Of a DNA stretch of 64,000 nt, positions 43,001 through 54,932 are shown piece after piece. The stretch lies in contig JASFXZ010000001.1 in NCBI GenBank assembly GCA_032209605.1, positions 30,136,619-30,200,618 on the forward strand, read 5' to 3'. This stretch comes from Mactromeris polynyma. Lineage: Eukaryota; Mollusca; Bivalvia; Venerida; Mactridae. The position numbers and the translations under genes were made by a program. Every line of letters begins with the position of its first letter. Position 1 is the stretch's first letter. A model generated the notes under the pieces. The model did not search any database, was not told the DNA's origin, and was given only the letters and a program-made list of their open reading frames with translations.

Positions 43001-46000
43001 AGTCACAGTCATATTGTCACTTATCCAGATTAAGGGTGGAGAAAGACCCTTATCATTATATTGGGCATATGTGGACCCTGTGTAGATCAACATCCCTTCC
43101 ACAACCCAGCTGGAGAGCTTCCTTGCATACAAATTTTACGGCCCGATTGGGATTCAAACCCACAGCAATGAGGGTGACTCAATAATTTAGTTCTGTGAAC
43201 ATGGTCATTGGTTGTTACAACTTCTGTTTTGTAGATGATTTCATTGAGGTGAAAGTTGACTTGACAAAAGTCACTGAAGACAACTTATTTCCAGCTAGTA
43301 TGTTTGATCCAGCGACTGACATTATTGAAGAGGTAATTGTGTACATTATCGTTGTAACAAACTCTGATCCACTCAGAAGTCGTCCCTCATAAACTCTTGT
43401 TATTCAAGCAATTTGTCTGCTAAAATCTCACAAGCAAAATGGTAATTGCAAATTGGCTATATTCCCAATGCCAAAAAGTATATATTTTCACAATATGAAT
43501 GTAGAAATGCCTGATATAAAATAAAAATTTATGATTAATTAATCAAAACATTCTTTACTATTATTCCCCCAATTTTGCTGTAAATCTTAAGCTTTTCCCC
43601 CAAATTTCTTATTATAACATGCAAGAATTCCTAATTTAAAGTGTATGGGTCTTCCCAAAATATATCCTAATGACTTACAGGTATATAATTATATAATGCT
43701 AGTCGTGAATGCAAGACAGCAATATATGCATGAGATAATTTATCTAAATTCCCCATTTTCAATGCATTCATTATGGTTTAAATGTTGTGGAGTGCGTGTC
43801 CAGTGAAAATTTCTGTTTTAGAATATCATTTGTCATGATCTAACTGTATGTCGGGTCTTGTCAATCTATGTTTGGTATGTATTTTTCATTCATTATGAAT
43901 TTCAGCCATTATCAAAGAGACCAAAGTTGGAATCAAGAACAGATGTACAAGATTTAACACAAGAAAAAACTGAGAGAATTGAGAGAATGGAGTCTAACAT
44001 GTCTGATGATTTGGAGGGAAGTTCTTTTGAAGGTGAGTTGAATTTAATGGTTTATATATACACTATGCCAGTAGGAAAACAAACAAATTATCTGCTATTC
44101 AACCTTAGAAATATTTAGAAAATGATTTTTAACAAATATCACACAAAACAGTCATAATGGATAAGAATCAAGCAACAGGCGGCTTCAAATGATTTTCTTT
44201 TTTGTTTGCATCACAAATTTATTCGAAAGTTTGCCCTTCTACTTTTGTATTTGTGTCAATTTTCCTCCATTTCAAAATTCATGACCACACAGTTACCATG
44301 CAACTGTTAAAGAGAAATTTTAGGAATTTTGTCACATTAATGGATGTTAAGAAGTAACTTAGACAGGATAAGAACTGTAACTCTGTGTTGAATATATATG
44401 TGTTTGAATTATCTCCCTTATTGTCCTTAACTTGATATAATGAAAGATAGCTATGATCAAAAGGGCAGAGAACTAGACCTATCTTTCATTTTAATACTAG
44501 AATACATAGTTCTCACATCTACAATATTTACCTCCCTTGTTCTGAATTGTTTGTCATTTTGATAGGCAAAAGTACCTTAAAGTTTGTTTGGAATATAATA
44601 TAAACGATGATAAACTAATCTGATATATAAAAAATAACATATTTAATATGCTCATGTGGGCAGTTGGCTCAGTTAGATGAAGAAAAAGTGTCTGTCACAT
44701 GCAAATTCTCTGGTATTTTCTCAATTATCACATATTTGGAAATAACTCCTATAAGAGCTTATCAGATTTGCCTATCAAAATAGCCGAACAGTTAAAAACA
44801 AGGGAGGTAATTATTGTGGATGTAGGAATTATGTATTGTTAGAGTTATCTCCCGTGTTTTATTTATTTCTATTAGTTTTCGAGGTTGCGAGTTATGACAA
44901 GTTTTTCCTGGAATTGATCATTTTAAGGACTGTCCTTTTCAACATTCTACTCAGCTTTAAGTAGATTGCTGTCCATAAGACTACAGTCTTGTTTTGTTCA
45001 TCATTTCTGTGTACAGTTATTCTAATACTATACTCAGGCCTTATCTCGGTCTCATGTACATGTATATTAAGTCTTACAGCCAGTTAATTTACTGATAAAT
45101 GGACACCCATTAATTTTAATATTAGTGATGTGAACAAAATTACGATTGCAAAATATTGTTTCATCTTAGGAAGCTCAAAAAAGGAACTGGATGGCATGAA
45201 ACAAAGCGACAATGAGGATGTTTCAGTTACCATGGAAACTGCTTTAAAGGATAATCTTACCAAGAGTTACAGAGAAGCAGATAATGAGAATGTCCAGGTT
45301 ACCATGACAACAGAATCTGATGATGATGATTCAAGTAAAAGATCAGAAACAGATATGGAGGAATTTTCTAATGACAAGGATGTCTCTGTTGTAAGGGTTG
45401 GTTCTGACACCGAAGAACGTCCGCCTAGTCCTCGAGTCACCGATCTTGCGCAACAGTTTGAAAGTGTGAATGAGGTAACGTCTAGTTTCAACGTATGGAT
45501 TGTATGCTTTTCAGTGATGGTGTCTTAATATATCAGTTGAATGTTAAACAAACATTTTTGATTACTGATGTTATGCAGCAAGTTAAGTTGCAGCGGACCA
45601 TTTTTTAAACCAGAAAGTTATGTTTTCAGTTTATGAGTATGATCTTTGTTACATAAGTGGAGAGCATTAAAGTTGTGGATGTACTTGTTTATATTATCAT
45701 CTCATTTATCACAATATACATCCTTTCAGCAAACAATTAAGGACCTCAGTACTAACCTATCTCAGGAGAATCGTCTGTTAAGACTTGAACAGGGACGACA
45801 AGAGAGGCTCGCTGTCTCTATCACTGATCAAATGCATTCGGAGGCACAGGTGTGGTATAATTGACTTATGTAGTTTTCATAAATCGAGGTAACTTGATAT
45901 GGATTATTTTTATATTCTGATGATATTTCTTTAATATCTTAAAGAAGTCATCCTGAAAAAAATTATGTGTTTTGGGGAATTCTAGTATTTTTCATTTATA

Positions 46001-49000
46001 ACCTTAGTAATTGTCATTTGATAATTTTGTTGGTGAACTATTTGTGAATCAGTATATAGAAATGTATTAATGTTGATTATGAAATGAATTTCTGTGTATG
46101 GGATGTTTTATTACATCACAAGTTTCATGCTTCTTAAATTATAGCAACTATGCAATAAAGATTTAACAGTCCTCTGTTGATTTTTGTTGGAGTGGAGTGG
46201 GGAGGCGATGTGTTAACACATCTCTATAACACACCTACAAAAAGTATGCGTGTTTCCTCTTTACCTCCATACTTTTTATGCCACTGAAGGTGGACATATT
46301 AAAATCGCGCAGTCCGTCCTGATTTTTTCGTGTCTTGGCTGTAACTTAGTCATGTACTAACGAGTTTTATAATAACTTGGCACCTGTGTTCGGCATATTA
46401 AGGTGACCTGTCGCGGGAAAGACTTGTGTCCTCACCTCAAAGGTCAATGTCACACTTAGAGTTTGATCATTATGGAATGCTGTATACATGCAAATAGAGT
46501 ATACGTAGTCGTGTTCGGGCTGTACTTTGTCATGTTATGACGGATTTTGAAATAACTTGGCACATATAAATGTCTTGGCCGTAGGAAAATAGTATACAAT
46601 CATTAACTATAGGCGACTTACCGACTTGCTATAACGGAATTGATTCCTGGCAAGATTCAAACTTCCAATCCCCACGACAAATGTGAATGCCTTAACTACT
46701 TGGCCACAGTACACAGTTTGCATTTTATGTCTTTTTGTAGGATTTACTGCAGTTATTTGGTATACCCTACATTGTCAGTCCTACAGAAGCCGAGGCACAG
46801 TGTGCTCAGCTAGAACTTAGTCATCTGTCACATGGTACAATCACTGATGATAGTGATATCTGGTTGTTTGGTGGGAAATGTGTCTTCAAGAACTTCTTTA
46901 ATCAACAGAAACATGTTGAATGTTTCAAGTATGTTTTAACTGCTATTTAAATTTCTTATTTACTGCTTTATGTATTGCTTACTAATCCAAGTTATGTATT
47001 TGATGTGCGAATTAAAGATGTATCAGTGTTTGTCTGTCCCACAAAACTGATATATTTTGTTTCTCCAGAACGAATAGACTTAAAGTCCTCACACTTATTT
47101 GGAATGTATATCAGCACCTGGGGTTCTATGTCCCTTTCAACCGATGGAAAATAGAGTTATGGGCCTTGAGGCTCCTCGATTGAGACAAGTGGGGGCACCT
47201 GTGTCCTGTGGAGACATTTCTCATTATGACTAACTATCCCCTTGACAGTTGGCATTTAACATTTTTTTCCGTCTTCTTAAAAGTTGTGTCTTTATATATA
47301 GAACAGTTGTACAGTGTATATTTGATTCTATTGCTTTATCTTAGTAAATAGAATTGAAATAAATGCATGTTTTATGTTTGGTTCACTATCTTCATTGATA
47401 TATTTCAATTTAGTTACTAGATTTATAGACTTACAATTTCTGATATTGAGTATACGTAATTGATATCAATCAAGAAATGTTGTAATCGATGATGAACAAG
47501 TATATATTTGTACCAAACTGACAGAATTAGTGAGATGGTACATCAGTTTAACTCGTAGATTGACCTAATACCTGATAATTTCAGAGAAGAGCATTTATTG
47601 TCCAAACTTGGTTTGACACGGGAAGCTTTGATCAACATAGCGTTACTCTGCGGCAGTGATTATACCCCGGGTATCCGTGGGGTTGGTCCTGTTACTGCCA
47701 TGGAGATTCTCGCTCAGTTCCCCGGCTCTGGACTCGATGGTCTGAAGAAATTCAAATCCTGGTGGGAGAAAGCTCAGGATCAGATTGAGCTACGTGTCAA
47801 ACAACCCAAGTTTCTTAATAAGCTTAAAGAATTGGATATTCATTCAGGTATGCTGTTTATCACATGTACATAAATGACTCCTTAAAACGCACACTCGATT
47901 ATGTGTAAGCAACATATGGCATTTTGTGTAATAAATTTCATTTAACGATAATTGTTTGTGTTCTCATTTGATTAACTGGTTTACCGTTCGATAGAATTGT
48001 CAGTTGACTGGTAAGGAAAACAATCAAATATTCCCATCCATATAAATAGGACTTTCTAGTCTAAAATGTGCTAATGACTCCTTCCAAATAAAGGTCACAT
48101 GCAAACTTGTTTTGAAAATATCGCTGTATTAAGAGACATTGTGATAAGGCCTTATCTTCTACTTCTCAGGGTGTAGTTTTTACATGCAAGTTTTTCTGTA
48201 CAAGGGTCTATAAATCAAACGCAAATAACGTTATTAGCAATTTTGATGTCAGTTTCGTAGCAAAAAAAACAACAGTCAATATAACCATAACCATTATTGC
48301 CTTGTTTACATGCCACATGGAAGCATTCAGACTGCATATGTACACTCTTCAAATGTCATCCACATCATATTTTTAAACAATTCGAAAATATTTTTCACCC
48401 CTGTAATAAGAGCAAGAGGAAATTGAGATTTCATCATTTTCATCATGTTATCATTGATTTTTACATGATTAAAAAATACTCGAACAAATATGATGCGGGT
48501 GACACTGGAAGAGCACTCACATGCAGTCTGAATGGTTCCATATAGAATGTCAATGTTGGTGTTGACGGCTATGCTTTCACTTCAGACTTTGGTTGACATA
48601 TATTTTTCAGACTTTCCAAGTTCCTTGGTTGTTGAGGCATATTTATCTCCAACTGTTGATGATTCCTGTGAGAAATGTACATGGTCCTTACCAGACCTTG
48701 ATATGTTGAGGCAATATCCTTTTTTCCTGTAAAACATCTTCTCTGTCAGAGGTTTCGTAACATTGTTATATATATGTCTTCAGGTGGGAATGTGCATACT
48801 CTTTTGATTGTCTTTGTGTACAATAATTATGCACTCTTGTTTCTTGATATTAATCTTTACTAGAGGAATCTATTTTAGTTCGTATAAAAGTTTGTAAATT
48901 GTTTTAGCTTCTTTTCAATGTACAGTTGAACCTGTCGATCCAACCACCTTTCACAAGCAACCTCCTGTCTTTTACGACCATTCTGATTTCCTCCCATGAG

Positions 49001-51878
49001 TTTTTAAGCATTATATTAATCTACATAAGCGACCACCTGTCAAACGCGACTACCGACCTTTTTGTTTTTATACACAGCGTCATTGCTAAGCGACTGCTAA
49101 AAGCGAAAATATTTTTTTTTTTTTTTTGATTTCTATTAATGCATTGTACTTAATGCTTATGTTTTGTCAACTTCATTTTATCTTACTTAAGAGACCCCCT
49201 GTCTTAAAAGACCATATTTTTATGTTCTTCTGAGTGGTCTCTTAAGACAGGTTCGACTGTAGCTTAATAAATGAGTTTGACATACAAAATTGAAAAAGCT
49301 TCGGTAGATTATGTTCACATCTTGATCCTATTATGCACAGTTTTCCTGCAATGATACTTTCAACCCTAGGACCGTATCGGGCAATGATTGTTTGCTTATG
49401 AATAATGTGCCAGGCTGAAATTAGAAACCTTAACATATAGTACATTTGCCAGCCAGAAACTGAAGTGGAATCTTGCAAAAACTGATGAAGTTCTTCTTCC
49501 TGTTATGAAGAGGCTTACTGATAAACAGGTAAATTTCTGTTTAATATTTACATTAAGATGAAAGATTAGTTAAAGACAAAAGATTGTATTTGATTTTACA
49601 GTCAGTGAGCATTCTAAGCTAGAATGCACTAGCAGATTGGGACCCCTCATCTAAGCCCAAAATCTAGATCTGCCCCTGGCATGTTTTGTTCTGAAATGCT
49701 GCAGTTGACAGTTGTGTTGATGTTTTGTACATAAATCAATGATTATCATTTGATGTTCAGATGCTAGTGACTTTATTGCAGATGTTTTTCTTCCTGGAGT
49801 CATCACGTTTTGGTAAATTTGATAATGTTCACTGATTCTTTTACATTCTTGATCATACATTTGGTGTTTTATTGCATTTGATACCACTAATGTGTAATAT
49901 ATCTATGACTGTACAAACTTTGACTGACTATGTTCTATGAGATCTGATCACAAAAAGACAGATTGCATTAAAAGTACCAGTATACAGTCATGATGGAGAC
50001 ATCGCAATTTTATACTGTAGTTGTTTGTAAATTGTTTCTAAATATAAAGGAAGTCAATGAATGCCAGTTTTGGTTTTCACATATTCAGTCAAACTTCCAA
50101 ATATTCAATTTTGAATGTTCAAATATTCGTTGACACCCCTACTAAATATCAATGACCAAGGTTTTGAAGTAGACATTACTCTATTTTTCCTTCTATTCCA
50201 GACCCAGAGAGGCATAATGTCTTTTTTTCAACCAGAAGTGTTTATACAACCCGCTGCAGTGAAGAGTAAGAGACTGCAAAAGGTTGTCAACAAATTTGTC
50301 AATCCTGAGGCTGATGTTGTAGATGAAACAAAACTCAGTCATAAGAAAGAAGGCAGTAAGGGGCAAAAGAGGAAAAATGATAATGAAAAAACTGATGAGC
50401 AGGAAAATGCAGCAACTGAGGATAAAAGGACTAATAAAGGTCGGAAAAGAAAAAACAATAAAAATAGCGGAGACAGTGATCCATCACAGAAGGTGTTGGA
50501 TGAAGGGAATAAGAAAGGTAAAAAATTCAAACTTGATCAACCGGCAAATGAAGTGGTAACAGTTAGCACAGAAAACAAGAATGACAATAGTGAGGTTCAA
50601 GGAAGTGACAAAACTAATAAAATATTAAATTCAGATGCCAAAAGAAGAAATACAAGGAGTAAGAAGAAAATTGATGATACATTGGATGATGACCCAGACA
50701 GATCAAATACTAGACGAGGAACTAGGAACAGCAAAATGTGTGAGACAGATTCAAAATTGAACGACATAGAAGTTCATAGTAGTAGTGTGAATGTGCTATC
50801 TAATATGAATAGCAAGTCTCATGATGATAACAGATGTAGATCAAGTGATGATTCAGAGTCTGACAGTGATTCTGGTTCATCTAATTCAGATGATGATCTG
50901 AAAGTTGTCCAAAGTGGTTTAAACATAGAAGAGATTTTGGGTTTGAAAATGGGATGTGAAATGGATGAAGTAGACACTGTAGGCTCTAGTTTAGATGTGG
51001 GTGAAATCCTTAATTTAAAAATGGGATGTAAACTAGATGAAATTATATCTGGAAATGAATCTCAAAAAGAGGGAAGAGTGTATGAACATCTGGTTAATGT
51101 AAATGAAATTCTTCATCTTGACCCAGGAACAGATCAGTTTGTGGCTGGTGAACCTAAAGTACATGACTTGAAACAATCTGGAGAGGAGACTGTCGAGGGC
51201 ATGGATGAAAGGTATGCATGTGAAGGTGGTTTTATCAGGGATGATGATAGTGATGATGCTAAATCAAGTAATAAAACTGTTGCATTAGTTGAGAAAGTCA
51301 ATATTTTGGAACAAAGTGAAGATTCTCTTAAAAGTAGTTGTTTAGACAATAAGTCGAAAAAAAGGGAGTACACAGATTCTCAGTTTGTTGAGGAAAAACA
51401 ATCAGATGTTGTCAATATATCAGGGACTTCTAGGAAAACCAGATCTACTCGTTCAAAAATTCCCTGTTCAGAGGAACACAATTCTTCTAACTCTCAGTGT
51501 GTCACTGGAAAGGCATCGCAAATCAAGGAAGAGCATGCAGACACTGTAGTGGATAATGATGGTGCAAGTATTACATCATGTGAAGTTAAATCAGAACCAA
51601 TCTCACAAGACTGTAAAAGTTCAAAGACTAAACCTAGAGGTGTTAAAAGTAAAAAATCTGTGACAAAGGAAAGTGTTTATGCTGTTGAACCCCTGAAACC
51701 AATAGTGATGGGACTACCTTGGGCTGACAAGAAAAAGGGTAAAAGAAAAGTTCAGAGTGGTAAAACGTCTGGTTTAAATTTGGTTCCTAAGGAAACCATG
51801 GTTAAGTCAGAGAAGAAAGTTGTGCCAAGAATCGCTATTGGTTGTGTTAATCTTTCTGAGAGTGATTCAGACAGTTAA
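37076..51878 (+). CDS. ERCC5: DNA repair endonuclease XPG (ERCC5/Rad2 family), 15 coding exons, complete
   Basis: Structure-specific nuclease that makes the 3' cut in nucleotide excision repair, acting with TFIIH in the nucleus. Coding exons: 37076-37163, 38031-38206, 39141-39349, 39831-39900, 40601-40744, 41132-42377, 43235-43332, 43906-44032, 45170-45474, 45730-45849, 46741-46928, 47585-47847, 48611-48713, 49444-49528, 50202-51878. Phases join without a break and give 1632 aa; the human protein is 1186 aa. The N domain starts [10 protein letters not shown], with metal ligands D30 and D77 at the human positions. A long acidic spacer follows (exons 5-9). The I domain carries PTEAEAQ (E877, E879), [10 protein letters not shown] (D898, D900) and [12 protein letters not shown] (D949, helix-hairpin-helix). 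A PIP box (QRGIMSFF, 1076-1083) opens the last exon, which continues as a lysine/acid-rich tail. All splice sites are GT-AG except intron 13. The start is fixed by the family N-terminus. Confidence 0.96.
37716..37876 (+). repeat. 54-bp tandem repeat, three units, XPG intron 1
   Basis: Unit GTCACTAATTCTTGAAGTAG ... CACGAATCTAGGCGGAGGTG. The first unit has a 2-3-bp difference; the other two are nearly identical. Confidence 0.85.
39418..39610 (+). mobile_element. tRNA-derived SINE S1, copy 1 (XPG intron 3)
   Basis: Head: GGTGCAGTGGTCAGGGGGTG ... GGTCATGAGTTCGAGCCCCG. Body: TTCACAATCCCTCAATTTGG, GTAGCCAGGAAG, CATCGAGAGTGATTAGTATA. Tail GTTAAATCAATAAGT. Two further copies follow in the next introns. 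Confidence 0.75.
40005..40210 (+). mobile_element. tRNA-derived SINE S1, copy 2 (XPG intron 4)
   Basis: GGTGTAGTGGACGAGGGGGT ... ACCGAAGGTCATGTGATGGA ... AGTAACCCAGGAAGCTGTCA ... GTGATAAGTATAAAG. More diverged than copy 1. Confidence 0.7.
40368..40558 (+). mobile_element. MITE family P2, copy 1 (XPG intron 4)
   Basis: ACAGTCAAACCTGTCTATAA ... AACACAGGTTTGACTGT, TA at both edges; almost palindromic throughout, with GGTGGTCTTTG words. An inverted copy lies at 55874-56064. Confidence 0.85.
40884..41092 (+). mobile_element. tRNA-derived SINE S1, copy 3 (XPG intron 5)
   Basis: GAAGGCACAGTGCTTGAAGG ... GGTTGTGAGTTCATTTAGCC ... GGTAGCCAGGAACCGTCATC ... GAGAGTGATTAGTATAAGTC, tail GTAAAATAAATAAGTT. 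It occupies most of the intron. Confidence 0.75.
42553..42721 (+). mobile_element. MITE family P3, copy 1 (XPG intron 6)
   Basis: ACAGTAATACTTTAATAATG ... TATTGAGACGGTCTTTAAGT ... GAGGTTTTACTGT. The core ATTGAGGTGGTCCTAATATTG is shared with copies near 57.0 and 59.0 kb. Confidence 0.7.
43085..43193 (-). mobile_element. tRNA-like SINE, minus strand (XPG intron 6)
   Basis: The minus strand carries GTGGGTTTGAATCCCAATC, a B box with a closing arm. The upstream A-box part is weak. It ends about 40 bases before exon 7. Confidence 0.45.
44512..44836. mobile_element. MITE family P4, copy 2 (XPG intron 8)
   Basis: ATACATAGTTCTCACATCTA ... TTTACCTCCCTTGTTCTGAA ... inverse end TGTAGGAATTATGTAT. The interior GAAGAAAAAGTG is the inverse of that in 29335-29668. 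Confidence 0.8.
46195..46600 (+). repeat. Diverged repeat with internal duplication (XPG intron 10)
   Basis: The segments around 46328-46390 (CGTGTCTTGGCTGTAACTTAG ... ATAACTTGGCACCTG) and 46509-46565 (CGTGTTCGGGCTGTACTTTG ... ATAACTTGGCACAT) are related, about 180 bases apart. Confidence 0.55.
46655..46716 (-). mobile_element. tRNA(Ser/Leu)-like sequence, minus strand (XPG intron 10)
   Basis: The minus strand reads TGTGGCCAAGTAGTTAAGGC (a typical A box with D arm) and GAAGTTTGAATCTTGCC (B-box-like). The arms do not pair well; a SINE head or tRNA pseudogene. It ends about 25 bases before exon 11. Confidence 0.5.
48714..49443 (+). other. XPG intron 13, candidate U12-type AT-AC intron
   Basis: The 5' end reads ATATCCTTTT, the classic U12 AT-AC donor. 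The 3' end has ACCTTAAC at 49427-49434 (U12 branch-site consensus) about 10 nt before the terminal AC at 49442-49443. Splicing here joins ...LDMLR to [10 protein letters not shown] in phase and matches the human core residue for residue with no gap. The nearest GT donor (48729), joined to AG acceptors at 49440 or 49455, adds extra residues in the conserved core. A MITE lies inside the intron. Confidence 0.85.
48922..49260 (+). mobile_element. MITE inside the XPG AT-AC intron
   Basis: ACAGTTGAACCTGTCGATCC at the left, inverse AAGACAGGTTCGACTGT at the right. The interior repeats GCGACCACCTGTC/GACCCCCTGTC. It makes up almost half of intron 13. Confidence 0.7.
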
Positions 51879-51981
51879 TGTATTAATGGCAATGTTGTGC
51901 ACGATTGAGGGCATATATTTATAAGGAACTTCTTTTTTGTCTCTTATTTGTGGAGAATTTAAAAAAAATATCATTTTGTAG

Positions 51982-51987
51982 AATAAA
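51982..51987 (+). promoter_or_regulatory. Polyadenylation signal of XPG
   Basis: AATAAA lies about 105 nt after the XPG stop codon and is followed by a T-rich stretch. It is the first such hexamer downstream, so it probably ends a short 3' UTR. Confidence 0.6.
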
Positions 51988-52314
51988 TTTTTCACATTTT
52001 TGGCTTTTCATGAAGTTCTTGCAAATAATTCCATTATCACCATGGCCACTGCTTCGAAAAAGCATGGTATTTAGTATAGATTTTTATTAACAAATAATTG
52101 AGTGAGGTAAGAAATGAATTTACCTACCCATGAAATTGCCGATTTGGCGAAATCCACAAAATGTGGTACCAATAAAATTAAATGAAGACACAGTAAAAAA
52201 ACATATATCATAATGCAGGAATGTAATACGATGAAATCATTACAATAATTGAAATATGACTTAATCATGATTTTAAAACAAACTATACTCTAATAATGTT
52301 GAAAGAAATGTTGT

Positions 52315-52475
52315 ACAGTCAGACAAGTGGATTTGAATTCATCAGGTTCGAAACTTTATTTCGAATAAAACATGGTTTTAAATAGCTCATTTCAATTTTA
52401 CATGCCTAAGATGATACATCAGCACATTATTTTTTTCCGGATGATACAGAGTAGACGAATAGTACTTTCATTGGA
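52315..52475 (+). mobile_element. MITE family P1, copy c (right end lost)
   Basis: ACAGTCAGACAAGTGGATTT ... TTTCGAATAAAACATGGTTT ... CCGGATGATAC. The right terminal inverse is not recognisable. Confidence 0.6.
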
Positions 52476-53486
52476 CGTTATTGTCCACAGGCTGTCAAGT
52501 GGGCCTTACTTTTCTTACATTACATACTTTTTTCCAACTTTTTCTTGAGAAGAGCCTTACTAACCCTACTTTTTTAAATCTGAGGCGTTAACTCAAAATA
52601 TTTATTTCAACTGCATGAAGCACAGTGGTCTAATCATGAAGTTTGTACTGTGTGGTGAATTTTTACCAATTTTTGATATTTCAAAGGTAAAGAATCATGC
52701 TTACTTTTAGGCAATAAAATCCTTACTTTTGCTGTACTTTTTAAAACAAATGGCCCTACTTGATCCCTTATTTTTGAAAAGAGGTGAGTGTCCATATGTT
52801 GTTGCCATAGTATCCAGTTTAAATCAATCAGAAGAATTGTTTATTTTACGTCAATAATAAAACAGGTGATTACAACTTAGATTAATCACCCGTGATCACA
52901 TGCTTCCAGGGTCATTATCCAGTACTCATACTATTGTCAGGGTTTGTTAAACTCTCAGTATAACCTTACCCAAGGTGCTACAGTTTGGCATATAACCATA
53001 ATCTCATCAGGATACATTTTACAAAGTGATTATTAGACTGAAGGTAATTGACAATTTGACGGCAGCTTTGTTCAGTGCTTCATTTATCAATATGAAACTT
53101 TTGATTGGCATTTTACTATTAACTTCTAATTACATCTAGGGGTTCTGTATAAAATGCAATTCATGTTAGATTAAACTTGTCATATTTATTTTACATCAAT
53201 AATGCATATATTTTGTAGTTAAACCTTCAAACACAGAACCTCAAGACGTGCATAATATGTAATATACAAGAACTTACTGAATTCATGAGGAAAGCTGTAA
53301 ACTGTTAAGGATATTATTTTTTAATACCTTGATTTGAATGCAGATAAATTTGATTGTTTGCAGTAAAAAATAAATAGTTGGTATCTAGGCAGATACTTTC
53401 TAAGACTGTCAGGATTAGTCTGTCTCGTCTGCATTGATTCATTAAAAAGATGGCAAGAATTAGGCATTATTTGCTCTGGCCTTTTG

Positions 53487-54932
53487 CAGTAAAACATATG
53501 TCCCACCCCAGGAAGGCACTTTCAAAATGGACTAACCCCCTTCAGAAGTTTATTTGACGAGAAAAGAACCCCCTTTAGAATATTTTCTGAGGAAATTTGG
53601 ACCCCCTTGAGAAGTTTATATTTTTGTTGCAAATTTCAACCCTCAATAGCAGTTTTGTTGGACTTCTGATTAGGACTTAATAGAAGTGTATTCATGGTCC
53701 AACAGGAAGTTTCTGTCTCTTGCATCATAAATAAAGATGTATTAAGTTATATGAGGTATTGGATGACTGTCTCAATTTGACAAACTGATCTAATGATTTC
53801 TCCATTTTCAACTCGTTTATTCTCAAGCTTTTCTTTGAAAATTTTAATGAGAGGCAATGCCTCGACAAATATGTTGCACTTGTAAGTTTTGTCAAAAGAA
53901 ATTTAAGCAGATCCCTATCTCTGTCAGATGTTGCAAACCCAAGGGCTGGGACTATGAGTGAACTGACCTTTTTAACAATTTCGGATTTTATAGAATTTGT
54001 ATTCACAACTGGCCAGTTTAATTCCTGTATTAGTCTTTGCCATTGCACCCCTTCAAGTCTTCTAATTACAAAACTTACTGGGCCCATTTTTACTTGGTTG
54101 GTAAACAATTACAATGGGAAGATTATTACAAAAGAAGTCTCTTGCACCATTTGAGATGTACTTTAGTCCTGGAATTATATTTTCTTCAAAATTAACTTTC
54201 CTAAATTCAGTTTTACATGCATCTGCATAAATGTTCCAAAGTTCTTTAAGCTGTACACAGTAATTGTATTCTATATAATCGGCTGCTAATAATATACCTA
54301 TTGCTCTTATTCTGTTTTTCATATGTACTGTTTTATTTGTAACAGATTTCAAGTGATCATTTAGAGCATCTTCCCAACTTTTGCCACATGCTCTTGAATC
54401 AAACCACATACCACTTTTATAAGCCATTGCTCTTTTGGCATCCCGGTTTATATTGAGGTTTTTTAGCTTTCTTTTGGAATGCATAACGTCTTTCTCTGAA
54501 TATCCAAGAGAAGACGAAAACGTCTAGCAGTTTTTTGGAATGATAATCATGATTTCACCTTCTGTAACTTCACATCTTGGTATTTTCAGTATAGTCTTCA
54601 ATTCCATCATTTTCATTCTCTGAGTGACTAATTTCAACTCCATCATTTTCATAATCTGGCTCGATCATATCTCGAAAATTTGTCTCCAAACCAATTCTGT
54701 ACACGACGTTCGGGAAAAATGTTATATGGTTAAAACAAAACAGTATTTCATCATCGGGCAGTCAATATAAATGAGCAGATACGGTCAGAAGCAAAAAAGA
54801 AAATGATGCCCCCCCTTTAGAAGCGAAATTGGACTTTTCACCACCCCCCTACAGTAGCAAATTAAGAAAAAGACCTACCCCCTACAGAATTTCTTTATTT
54901 TGCCGTCCTGGGGTGGGACATATGTTTAACTG
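53487..54932. mobile_element. DNA transposon (~1.45 kb) with 27-bp TIRs and broken ORF
   Basis: The TIRs 53487-53513 and 54906-54932 are complementary over 27 bases with one mismatch and contain CATATGTCCCACCCC. Just inside each end lie three degenerate copies of an ACCCCCTT.AGAAG-type unit, in the same direct orientation at both ends (53530-53610 and 54808-54890). The middle holds a frameshifted minus-strand ORF. No clear target duplication was found and the superfamily is not identified. Confidence 0.7.
53725..54484 (-). pseudogene. Frameshifted transposon ORF of unknown function
   Basis: Two overlapping frames (54484-54062 and 54108-53725) read as one protein-like sequence of about 250 residues broken by a frameshift near 54080-54110. 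The first part starts MHSKRKLKNLNI and has WFDSRACGKSWEDALNDHLK. The second has WQRLIQELNWPVVNT and VPALGFATSDRDRDLLKFLL. The composition looks like a real protein (even residue use, alternating charged and hydrophobic). I do not recognise a catalytic motif. Its place inside a TIR element suggests a transposase fragment or an accessory transposon protein. Confidence 0.55.

Larger units (their letters stand above)
51879..53480. other. Downstream of XPG; no further gene seen
   Basis: Holds the XPG 3' UTR at its start and a P1 MITE copy at 52315-52475. The rest is AT-rich and unassigned. Confidence 0.45.

Noticed and set aside
48611..49528. GT donor at 48729, or a GC donor at 48711, for XPG intron 13
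   Set aside because: The GT choice adds residues to the conserved core. The GC choice keeps length but gives ST instead of RQ and ignores the full U12 donor and branch site.
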